From Candidatus Omnitrophota bacterium (GTDB taxonomy: Bacteria > Omnitrophota > Gorgyraeia > 1-14-0-20-64-10), in assembly GCA_023248095.1 (NCBI GenBank), contig JAHFFF010000036.1, positions 1 to 12,157 of the forward strand: 12,157 nt of DNA. The letters run 5' to 3'. The notes beneath the pieces were generated by a model. The model was not told the DNA's origin. It saw only the letters and a list, made by a program, of their open reading frames with translations, and did no database searches. This document shows positions 1-6,779 of this stretch, piece after piece. The stretch's first letter is position 1; every line of letters begins with the position of its first letter. The position numbers and the translations under genes are program-made.

Positions 1-1155
1 CCTTAGGATGGATCGCAGCGCCGTGGCAAACGTGAAGTCGATCTTCGGATGAGTCTGCGTCTGAGTAATCCCCGGCATGAGATACTCCACCGGATCCTCG
101 ATGGTGATGATCTTTCGCTTACGGTCGTTCATCCGTGCCAGGCAGGCGTACAAGGTGGTTGTCTTTCCCGACCCGGTGGGACCGCTCACGAAAACAATAC
201 CGTGAGGTTTCACCAGAAATTTCTCCAATGTCGCCTGGTGATCGGGCAAAAGCCCGAGCTGCTCCAATCCCAGAAAGATGTTGGTGCTCAGCAGCCGGAT
301 CATCACCGACTCGCCGTAGGGTGTCGGAAGGATCGAGATCCGCAGGTCCAGGTCCCGGCCGCCCACCTTCACCTTGGCCCGGCCATCCTGCGGCAGGCGG
401 TGCTCCGCAACGTTCAGGTTTGCCATCACCTTGACACGGGAGACAATGCCGGCATGAAAGCGCTTTAGGCCCATGGGGACCGGCATGTCGTAGAGAATCC
501 CATCGATCCGGTATCGGACCATCATTTGGGTTTCATACGGTTCCAGATGGATGTCGGTGGCGCGGTCCCGTACTGCCTCCAGCAGAAGTTGGTTTACAAA
601 CTTGATCGTGGAGGCCGATCCGCCGATCTTGTCCAGATCCTCGACCGCCTCTGTAAGTTCCGCCGTGGAAGGCAATTCCGCCGTCTCCGCCATGGCCTCC
701 ACCGTCTCTGCACCAAGCCCGTAATGCTGCCGGATCGCCTCCAGCAACTCTTGGGGACTGACCAAAACCGGTTTAACCGGGCGATGGATTAACATCCGAA
801 TCTCATCCAGAACCTTGGAGTCCAGCGGATTGGCCATTCCAAGCAGAAGGGTCTTCCCCTCCAGCATCACCGGAAGGACTTGGTACTGCTTCGCCAAACG
901 AGCGGGGATGAGCTTCACAAGATCAGCCGGAATCTGTCTGTCCCTCAGCGACAAGTAAGAAATCCCCAACCGCTGGGCCAGTACAGGCAAAACCTTGTTC
1001 TCGGAGGTCAGCCCCAGGCGAACCATCAGGGCTCCCAGCATCTCCCCCTGACTCTCCTTCTGGTGCTCAAGGGCATAGTCCAACTGCTCCTGGGTAATAA
1101 TACCCGCCTGTACTAGTAACTGTCCTATCAGCAAACTTCTTTGATCCACAGTCAT
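1..1155 (-). CDS. PilB/GspE-family assembly ATPase, N-terminal 385 residues (partial, runs off left edge)
   Basis: The reading frame is open from an ATG at 1155 to the window edge. The protein is a cytoplasmic hexameric ATPase that powers pilin or pseudopilin assembly. Residues 1-150 are a GspE/MshEN-type N-terminal domain with two motifs of the form LG..L...G......L...L..Q (about 10-32 and 40-61). The catalytic module starts near 180: ATDIHLEPYE at 199-208, the arginine-rich segment LRISILPTPYGE at 271-282, Walker A GPTGSGKTT at 325-333, and Asp box TIEDPVEY at 351-358. The sequence stops at ALRSILR, just before the expected Walker B, so Walker B, the His box and the C-terminal domain lie outside. 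Family membership is certain. Whether it drives a type IV pilus (PilB/MshE) or type II secretion (GspE) cannot be decided without neighbours. It is transcribed divergently from the metalloprotease gene. The Shine-Dalgarno before this ATG is weak, but the next ATG would cut into the first motif. Confidence 0.95.
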   Translation of the reverse strand, partial: MTVDQRSLLIGQLLVQAGIITQEQLDYALEHQKESQGEMLGALMVRLGLTSENKVLPVLAQRLGISYLSLRDRQIPADLVKLIPARLAKQYQVLPVMLEGKTLLLGMANPLDSKVLDEIRMLIHRPVKPVLVSPQELLEAIRQHYGLGAETVEAMAETAELPSTAELTEAVEDLDKIGGSASTIKFVNQLLLEAVRDRATDIHLEPYETQMMVRYRIDGILYDMPVPMGLKRFHAGIVSRVKVMANLNVAEHRLPQDGRAKVKVGGRDLDLRISILPTPYGESVMIRLLSTNIFLGLEQLGLLPDHQATLEKFLVKPHGIVFVSGPTGSGKTTTLYACLARMNDRKRKIITIEDPVEYLMPGITQTQTHPKIDFTFATALRSILR

Positions 1156-1257
1156 CTTAGGCAGAAGTATACCACGTTGAACGGCCTGCTTGTCGTCAGT
1201 AAGTGGAGTGCATACTCAGAGGTTTCGAAAACAATTTTTTTCTGCGGATCAGGTAAA

Positions 1258-1360
1258 CTTTTCACTAGTAGGAGTCGAAACGCCGATGACTGTTTCTAGT
1301 GCGAAGAACTGTGCTCGGAAACCTGAGCGTTTGCAAAAGTGCAGGGTGCAAAGTGCACCC
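1258..1360 (+). promoter_or_regulatory. Three consecutive hairpins in the leader of the metalloprotease gene
   Basis: Three inverted repeats follow one another upstream of the 1424 start. Hairpin 1 pairs CTTTTCACTAG (1258-1268) with CTAGTGCGAAG (1296-1306), with one mismatch and one G-T wobble; AGTC (1273-1276) can pair with GACT (1288-1291) inside its loop. Hairpin 2 pairs GCTCGG (1313-1318) with CTGAGC (1323-1328) around AAAC. Hairpin 3 is a perfect 7-bp stem, GGGTGCA/TGCACCC (1344-1360), with loop AAG. No U-tract follows hairpin 3, so it does not look like an intrinsic terminator. The cluster could be a structured 5' leader or, for hairpin 3, a protein-binding palindrome. I do not recognise a known riboswitch class. 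Confidence 0.4.
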
Positions 1361-1410
1361 CCGCCACACCAGCCAGAATTCCGCATCCATCTCTCAAGGA
1401 TCAAGACACG

Positions 1411-1416
1411 AAGGAG
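1411..1416 (+). promoter_or_regulatory. Strong ribosome binding site that fixes the metalloprotease start
   Basis: AAGGAG lies seven bases before ATG 1424. This favours 1424 over the in-frame upstream TTG at 1190, whose 78 extra codons encode a basic, non-hydrophobic stretch that would bury the signal peptide. Confidence 0.85.
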
Positions 1417-1423
1417 TCTCCCC

Positions 1424-3511
1424 ATGAAAAGGACCTTTTGGATTCGACTGTTCATGAGTTTAGTCATCTCTTCCCTCTCGTTCCTCATCGCGAGCCCCTC
1501 TTTCGCCCACGATGAAGAGATCAACGGCTTAACCACTCAGATCCTCCAAGGCAATGCCATCTACCATCGGGCGCCAGCAGCTGAGAAGAGCAAGATGCTG
1601 GAGAAAATACTCGGTCTTGCAGCCAACCGAAAAGCCCTCATGCTTGGAAAGATCAAGTCTGATTCGGGAACATTCCTCCTCCATGCCCTGCCCTCCAAGG
1701 TCCGAGACAGCCTGCCGGCAGAGGTTCAGAGCCTCATCGAACGGCAGATTGAGGTCTCCGGAGAACTCACCGTCACCTGGGCCGATGACATCCGCCATGG
1801 ACGATCCGAAACCCTCTATGAGCTGGTGACGGATGAAACATCCAAGCACAAATTCAACCTCCATTTCGTCGGCGATCCTACCTCCCTTATGTCTGGTTCC
1901 AAAATCAAGGTTAAGGGAGTCGCCCTCGACTCCGAGATCGGCTTGGCCGCGGGAGGAGGTCCCAGCGTAAAAACGCTGTCCGCAGCATCCACTTCCACCG
2001 CTGCAGTCCAGCAGGCAATCGTTCTGGTAGGAAATTTCCTGGACAGCGCCGTCCCCTGCACGACGGCCGACATCCATGCCCGGATGTTTACAAACAGCGA
2101 TTCCATCCACAATTACTATCAGGAAACCTCCTTCGGCCAGGCCAGCTTCTCCGGAGATACCTATGGGCCCTACACCATCAATTACAGCAGCAGCTCGACA
2201 GATTATACGGGATGGGCAAACGCCCTAGACCAAGCAGCCACGGCAACCGGCGTCAATCTGGCCAACTACAACCGAAAGGTTTACGTCCTAACCCCCAACG
2301 GAACCAGATATTCCGGGTACGGACTCTATGGGGGCAACCCAAGTCGGGCCTGGATTTATCACTGCGATTGGCCCGATCTGTACGCCCATGAACTCGGGCA
2401 TAATTTCGGGTTGCAGCATGCCTCCACTCCATCATCCGAATATGGCGACTTTTCATGCGTCATGGGTTACAGTCAAGTGGGTCTGCGGCAGCTCAACGCA
2501 CCCCATAAAGTTCAGACCAACTGGGTCCCGTCGTCGCGGGTGCAGACAGTGACCTCCAGCGGGACATACCAACTTTCACTCCTGGAGCAGACGAACGGAT
2601 CCTCTATCCAGGTGATCAAGATCCCTAAAACCGATACCAACGAGTATTACTATCTTGGATACCGCAGCCCTGTGGGTTTCGATGCAACGGGGTTGTCCAC
2701 CTCCTATGGAGATTATCGGGACACGACCGACGTGCACAGCTGCTGCGGGTCCAGCGGCAACACGAACCTTCTTGGGGTTCTGAGAGACGGATCCAGCTTC
2801 AACGATCCCATCAACGGAGTCAGCATCCTGCAGACCGGACACGATGCAACGGCTGGAACGGCAACCTTGTCGATCACCACCACCGGAGCACCCTGCACAT
2901 CCAACGCGCCGACGGTCGCCGTTTCTCCTTTAAGCGGCAGCGGGGGTGCCGGAACAAGCCTCACCTATAACCTGAGCCTCACCAATCAAGACAGCTCCGT
3001 CTGCGGAAATGTGACCTTTTCTCTCGCCGCTTCTGTCCTGCCATCTGGATGGTTGTCGACCTTTTCCCCATCCTCCCTGCAGATTGCACCTGGGGCATCC
3101 GGCACATCCACCTGGACCATCGACATTCCCGCAGGAGTACCCGATGGCAGCTATCCCATCCAGGCAACAATCGCCGATGTGGCAAATGTCGGGCATGGCA
3201 CCTTTGCCGATGCCACCGTGGTTGCCTTAACCGATTCCAGCCCACCGACCGTCAGTATGACCTCCCCCCTGGACGGTTCCTCCATCCTCTCAAATGGACA
3301 GGTTAAAATTTCTGTCTCGGCTTCCGATAATATCGGCATCACCAAGGTCGAGGTCCGAATCGACGGCGCACTCAAGGCAACCTTGTCCTCGATGCCGTAT
3401 GCGACGACCTGGAATGGCAAGAGGGCAGCTAAAGGCCCGCATACCATTCAGGCCACCGCCTATGATGCGGCCGGGAATAATGCGTCAGCGTCGGTGACCG
3501 TGGTTCGATAG
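1424..3511 (+). CDS. Secreted gametolysin-like (M11) zinc metalloprotease with NEW3-like and Ig-like C-terminal domains
   Basis: This 695-residue protein starts with a Sec signal peptide: basic MKR, hydrophobic core at about 9-23, and likely cleavage after SPSFA at residue 28. Residues 29 to about 190 form an N-terminal region with a beta-rich part, as is common ahead of gametolysin-like domains. The catalytic domain carries the zinc site HELGHNFGLQH at 322-332 (His322, His326, His332; catalytic Glu323) and a probable Met-turn, CVMGYS, at 345-350. Residues about 494-600 resemble the NPCBM-associated NEW3 beta-sandwich, and 604-695 are a Big_9-type Ig-like domain starting PPTVSMTSPLDGS. Several cysteines fit an exported, disulfide-bonded protein. 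No membrane anchor or sorting signal is visible, so it is probably released or held by the Ig-like modules. Substrate unknown. The gene converges on the propeller-protein gene, whose Ig-like domain is of the same type, and diverges from the assembly ATPase gene. Catalytic class is secure; the exact family (M11 or a relative within the metzincins) is less so. Confidence 0.93.
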   Translation: MKRTFWIRLFMSLVISSLSFLIASPSFAHDEEINGLTTQILQGNAIYHRAPAAEKSKMLEKILGLAANRKALMLGKIKSDSGTFLLHALPSKVRDSLPAEVQSLIERQIEVSGELTVTWADDIRHGRSETLYELVTDETSKHKFNLHFVGDPTSLMSGSKIKVKGVALDSEIGLAAGGGPSVKTLSAASTSTAAVQQAIVLVGNFLDSAVPCTTADIHARMFTNSDSIHNYYQETSFGQASFSGDTYGPYTINYSSSSTDYTGWANALDQAATATGVNLANYNRKVYVLTPNGTRYSGYGLYGGNPSRAWIYHCDWPDLYAHELGHNFGLQHASTPSSEYGDFSCVMGYSQVGLRQLNAPHKVQTNWVPSSRVQTVTSSGTYQLSLLEQTNGSSIQVIKIPKTDTNEYYYLGYRSPVGFDATGLSTSYGDYRDTTDVHSCCGSSGNTNLLGVLRDGSSFNDPINGVSILQTGHDATAGTATLSITTTGAPCTSNAPTVAVSPLSGSGGAGTSLTYNLSLTNQDSSVCGNVTFSLAASVLPSGWLSTFSPSSLQIAPGASGTSTWTIDIPAGVPDGSYPIQATIADVANVGHGTFADATVVALTDSSPPTVSMTSPLDGSSILSNGQVKISVSASDNIGITKVEVRIDGALKATLSSMPYATTWNGKRAAKGPHTIQATAYDAAGNNASASVTVVR

Positions 3512-3513
3512 GA

Positions 3514-6500
3514 TCAGGCGTCGTACCTCTTAAAACCACGGCCTGTGTTGAAGTGTGTGCTCCGGTAGGTCGTCCCGCTCCACCACACGCCATGCAACAG
3601 ATCCGGTAGGCGGTCACCGTTGAGATCCATGGCTCGCATCCCGAAATCGCTGCCGTCCAAGCTAAAGGCAGAGTAGGGTGGGCCATTCGGTAGGGCCTCC
3701 ACCCAGATGTCATCCCTCGTAAAGCCACCGCCGCGAGTGTTGAGGTATGCGCTCCGGTAGAGTACCCCACCCCACCACAACACCTGCATCAAATCCGGCG
3801 TGCCGTCCCCGTTGAGGTCCATCACCCGCATCCCGGCATCCTTGTTATCCCAGACGAAGGCGGACGAGTAGGGGACGTTGGGCAAAGCAGCGACCCAACT
3901 GTCGTCCCTCACAAACCCGCTGCCGGTGTTGATGAACGACGATTTGCGGGCCGCACCACCCCACCACCCCGCTTGCAGCAGGTCCGGCTTACCGTCATTG
4001 TTCAGATCGACGATCCGCATCCCGGAATCGTACGTCTCGTTCCACCTGAATTGCGGGTAAGGCTCTCCATTGATTCCCAGCGCAACCACCCACTCGGGGT
4101 GGCTCTCCAACCCGCGGCCGGTATTGATGAACGCGCTCTGGTAGAGAGTTCCATACCAATAGATCGACTGCAGCAGATCCGGCAGACGGTCACCGTTTAA
4201 GTCCGTGATCCGCATCCCAGCATCCACCCCATTCCAGCTAAACTGGTTCCAGCCGTCACCCGGCGCCTTCAGATTCGCCACCCAGCTGTCGTCCCTCTTA
4301 AACCCGCTGCCGGTGTTGATGAGAGCCGTCTTATAGGTCGTGACACCCCAATAGACCGACTGCAGCAGATCCGGCAAGCCATCACCGTTCAGATCCATCA
4401 CGCGCATCCCGGAATCGGATCCATTCCAGCTGAACTGGTCCCAACTGCTGCCCTCGCCCTTGAGATCCGCCACCCAACTGTCGTCCCTCACAAGACCACT
4501 GCCGGTGTTGATGAACGCGCTCTTGTAGAGAGTTCCATACCAGTACAACGATTGCAGCAAATCCGGACGCCCGTCATTGTTCAGATCCACAATCCGCATC
4601 CCCGCATCCGTCCCATTGAAGCTAAAGGCAGAGTAGGGCGGCCCGTTGGGCAATGCCGCCACCCAGCTGTCGTCCCTCTTAAAACCGGTGCCAACGTTGA
4701 TGTACACGCTCTTGTAGAGGGTGCCGTTCCACCATGCCGCCCGCAGCAAGTCCGGCAGCCCATCGCCGTTAAGGTCCAGGGTCCGCGTGCCGGCGTCCAC
4801 CCCATCGACGCTGAAATAATTTTCAACCACATTGACCGTTATCCCGACCCTCTGGCTGGCCGTCAACGTTTGGGTCTGCTGTCCGCTCCCGGTCTTTTCA
4901 AACAGCGCAAGCTCGCTGACGTACGCGTAATGCCAGCTTGGAAAACCATTGTAGACACTCTGAATCCCAAACACCTTGACGTACTGGACCTTCACAGGGT
5001 CAATCGCTAAATCGAATATTTGGCTCGACGTCAGCCCGCTTTTCTCCAATAAGGGAAACCAGTTCAGCCCATCCAATGAACCCCAAATCTTAAAGGCAGA
5101 TTGATGAATGGTAGTGAGATAGTCGGGCCCGTACCGCGTGTCGTAGACAATCCGATCAATCTCCTTGATCCCCCCTAAATCCAACCTCAGCCAATCCCCA
5201 CTGCCGTCGGCATTCCCGCCAACCCAACCAAACGCCTCGTCCCCATACAAACCATCCGCGGCCCTTGGCTCGCCGTAGCCAGCATAGGCTGATGATGACG
5301 CCCCCTTAGCGCCCGCAGCTACATTCCCACCCCCTTGGCTGTCTGGCAACACTCCATCCGCCACCGTGAAGGAGACCGTGTAGTCGCCCACCTGCGAGGA
5401 CTTTGGTGCCCAGGTAAACAGACCGGTGGACTTGTCCAGGCTGGCACCCGAAGGCAGGTTCGCTGCGGAAAAGTTCAGCGCATCCCCATCCGGATCCGTC
5501 GCCGAGAGCTTCATGCTCAAGAGGAACCCCACCGTGACGATCTTCTCCCCCATGGGCGACAGAACAGGGGAACGGTTGACGTTCTTCACGGTGATCGTGA
5601 TCTCTTCGGATGTCGTCAAGGAACCGTCGCTCACCGTGAAGCGCACCCCTCCATAGGTCCCCGCCTGCGTGAAGGTCGGCTGCCAGCTGAAATTCTGAGA
5701 GGCCGCATCAAAGGTTGCACCCTGCGGGAGATTACTCGCCGAGTAGCTCAAGGAATCTCCATCGGGGTCACTCGCACTCACCGTGAAAGAGAGCAGCTGA
5801 TCCTCGTCTACCGCCTGCGAACCGATGGGATTTAAAACCGGAGGTCGGCCATTCCTCACCGTGATGCTCATCAAGGAGGAATTCCCCGTCTTTCCGGAGG
5901 AATCGTATGCCTTGGCCTGAAGCGCATGAACTCCATCGATGGCAGTCCTCGTATCCCAAAGAACCTCATAGGGAGCCGTGCTGTCTGTGCTGACCAGTTT
6001 GTCGTCCACATAGAACTCCACTCGGGCGACCGCCACGTCATCCGTTGCCGCAGCGATCAGAGTGGCCAGGCCCGATACGGTAGAACCCTGCGCCGGTGCA
6101 GTCAGGCTCGCGGTAGGCGCCGCCGCATCCTTCCCATTTTCCACCGGCGTGGGGGGGGTTGGATCCCCCGCCGCAGGAGGGGTTGGATCTCCCGCCGTCG
6201 GGGGTGTCGGGTCTCCCGACACAGGGGGCGTTGAACTTGTCGGCGGAACGTAAGGCAATACAATGATCGGCTGCGAACTAATCTGGGAGCTGCTTCCTTG
6301 GGAACTGTTTCCTTGTAGAGTATTGGTAGCGGGAGCGCTGTAGACGGGGATCGTATCCCGTTCAATTCTCGCACTGCTGTTGTAGGAACTCCCTGCAGGA
6401 ATCGCTCCGCTGCCGCCCATCGAATCTCCCTGAAAAGGTGTAGCCGGCCTATTTACCCAACGATCCTCTGCTTGATTCGTAGATCCATGCACACTGCTCG

Positions 6501-6753
6501 AACTAGAGGAGCCATAGCCCTGCTGGTTGGGATAACTTCCGCTAGGAACAAAGGTCTCTGCGCCCGTCGGCGGTAAGAAGCCAACGCCGTCCTTGTCTGC
6601 ACTGCCGTTGACCGGATGGGTGATCGAGATTTCTGGGCGTACAGCACTGGAACTCTGCAAGGCTTGCACCGAGGTTTTTAAAAGGCCCAAGCAAATAGGC
6701 AAAATTAAAGACAGAGAACCGATTTCAAACCATCGGCCGTCTTGGTTGTTCAT
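3514..6753 (-). CDS. Giant exported Ig-like / discoidin / FG-GAP repeat protein (probable surface adhesin)
   Basis: The protein has 1079 residues from ATG 6753. This start gives a plausible signal peptide: hydrophobic IGSLSLILPICLGLL, likely cleavage after VQA at residue 31. The frame also allows ATG 6822 (23 more residues), but that start lacks a Shine-Dalgarno and buries the signal. After the signal comes a Ser/Gly/Asn/Pro-rich low-complexity linker (about 32-208) ending in three GDPTPP units. Then follow a Big_9-like Ig domain (209-300), a cadherin-like/He_PIG domain (301-393) and a second one (394-473 plus about 626-646) interrupted by a discoidin F5/8C-type domain (474-621, with DWLRLDLGG and SAFKIWGSLDGLNW). 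Seven FG-GAP/VCBS-like repeats (649-1079) follow, each with a DLN.D..PDLL calcium-loop motif. The final repeat is cut short at 48 residues. F5/8C domains often bind carbohydrate and FG-GAP propellers often bind ligands, so an adhesin or matrix role is inferred. It stops two bases from the convergent protease gene. Function is not proven. Confidence 0.9.
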   Translation of the reverse strand: MNNQDGRWFEIGSLSLILPICLGLLKTSVQALQSSSAVRPEISITHPVNGSADKDGVGFLPPTGAETFVPSGSYPNQQGYGSSSSSSVHGSTNQAEDRWVNRPATPFQGDSMGGSGAIPAGSSYNSSARIERDTIPVYSAPATNTLQGNSSQGSSSQISSQPIIVLPYVPPTSSTPPVSGDPTPPTAGDPTPPAAGDPTPPTPVENGKDAAAPTASLTAPAQGSTVSGLATLIAAATDDVAVARVEFYVDDKLVSTDSTAPYEVLWDTRTAIDGVHALQAKAYDSSGKTGNSSLMSITVRNGRPPVLNPIGSQAVDEDQLLSFTVSASDPDGDSLSYSASNLPQGATFDAASQNFSWQPTFTQAGTYGGVRFTVSDGSLTTSEEITITVKNVNRSPVLSPMGEKIVTVGFLLSMKLSATDPDGDALNFSAANLPSGASLDKSTGLFTWAPKSSQVGDYTVSFTVADGVLPDSQGGGNVAAGAKGASSSAYAGYGEPRAADGLYGDEAFGWVGGNADGSGDWLRLDLGGIKEIDRIVYDTRYGPDYLTTIHQSAFKIWGSLDGLNWFPLLEKSGLTSSQIFDLAIDPVKVQYVKVFGIQSVYNGFPSWHYAYVSELALFEKTGSGQQTQTLTASQRVGITVNVVENYFSVDGVDAGTRTLDLNGDGLPDLLRAAWWNGTLYKSVYINVGTGFKRDDSWVAALPNGPPYSAFSFNGTDAGMRIVDLNNDGRPDLLQSLYWYGTLYKSAFINTGSGLVRDDSWVADLKGEGSSWDQFSWNGSDSGMRVMDLNGDGLPDLLQSVYWGVTTYKTALINTGSGFKRDDSWVANLKAPGDGWNQFSWNGVDAGMRITDLNGDRLPDLLQSIYWYGTLYQSAFINTGRGLESHPEWVVALGINGEPYPQFRWNETYDSGMRIVDLNNDGKPDLLQAGWWGGAARKSSFINTGSGFVRDDSWVAALPNVPYSSAFVWDNKDAGMRVMDLNGDGTPDLMQVLWWGGVLYRSAYLNTRGGGFTRDDIWVEALPNGPPYSAFSLDGSDFGMRAMDLNGDRLPDLLHGVWWSGTTYRSTHFNTGRGFKRYDA
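3517..4809 (-). repeat. Seven tandem FG-GAP/VCBS repeats, 192-bp period
   Basis: The coding strand holds seven in-frame units of 63, 64, 64, 64, 64, 64 and 48 codons. Each has the pattern (W/F)(N/D)G.D.GMR..DLN.DG.PDLL, then an aromatic WW/YW.GT pair, INTGSGF and DDSWVA.L. The DLN.DG.PD core is the calcium-binding loop known from integrin-alpha-type FG-GAP blades. DNA copies are close to one another; for example GTAGAGAGTTCCATACCA recurs in the segments near 4141 and 4525. This suggests fairly recent tandem duplication. Units 4 and 7 have Arg in place of Gly in the loop. Confidence 0.9.
6151..6216 (-). repeat. GDPTPP coding minisatellite (24-bp period, three units) ending in a run of eight C
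   Basis: Units read 6216-6199, 6192-6175 and 6168-6151, each encoding GDPTPP and separated by TA or AA. Synonymous positions differ between copies, so the repeat is not brand new. The last unit ends in eight consecutive C on the coding strand (6158-6151), a homopolymer long enough to be slippage-prone. It forms a Pro-rich hinge between the low-complexity region and the first Ig-like domain. Confidence 0.8.
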
Positions 6754-6779
6754 CGCTGTTCCACTTTTTTCTGATCCAT
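6750..6779 (-). CDS. Possible 9-codon leader peptide coupled to the giant-protein start
   Basis: An ATG at 6779 is preceded by a good Shine-Dalgarno (TGAGGA, about six bases before it). It encodes MDQKKVEQR, and its TGA (6752-6750) overlaps the ATG at 6753 in an ATGA arrangement. The downstream ATG has only a weak site of its own (GTGGA), so translational coupling could supply ribosomes. The alternative is that the true start lies upstream at 6822 and this short frame is a chance event. Known from sequence only. Confidence 0.3.
   Translation of the reverse strand: MDQKKVEQR

Noticed and set aside
1156..1171. Minus-strand TATACT with extended TG (1171-1166) as a promoter -10 for the ATPase gene
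   Set aside because: No acceptable -35 is present 16-18 bases upstream, and the transcript would have only about four bases before the ATG; too weak to annotate.
1258..1360. c-di-GMP (GEMM) or fluoride riboswitch in the protease leader
   Set aside because: Short look-alike strings (GCAAAG, GACTCCTA on the other strand) occur, but the conserved core and helix order of these classes are not there.
1190..1423. Upstream TTG extension of the metalloprotease by 78 codons
   Set aside because: ATG 1424 has an ideal AAGGAG and is followed at once by a signal peptide; the extension would cover the hairpin leader.
1529..2110. Minus-strand 193-codon frame antisense to the metalloprotease
   Set aside because: The opposite strand encodes a coherent signal-peptide protein with a zinc site; this frame has Cys/Gly-rich sequence without a family pattern and no ribosome site.
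3517..4809. Tandem DNA repeats as a mobile or satellite array
   Set aside because: The 192-bp periodicity follows protein blades in a single open frame.
6151..6216. CRISPR-like or insertion-element repeat
   Set aside because: The 24-bp units are in-frame protein repeats without spacers, terminal inverted repeats or a transposase.
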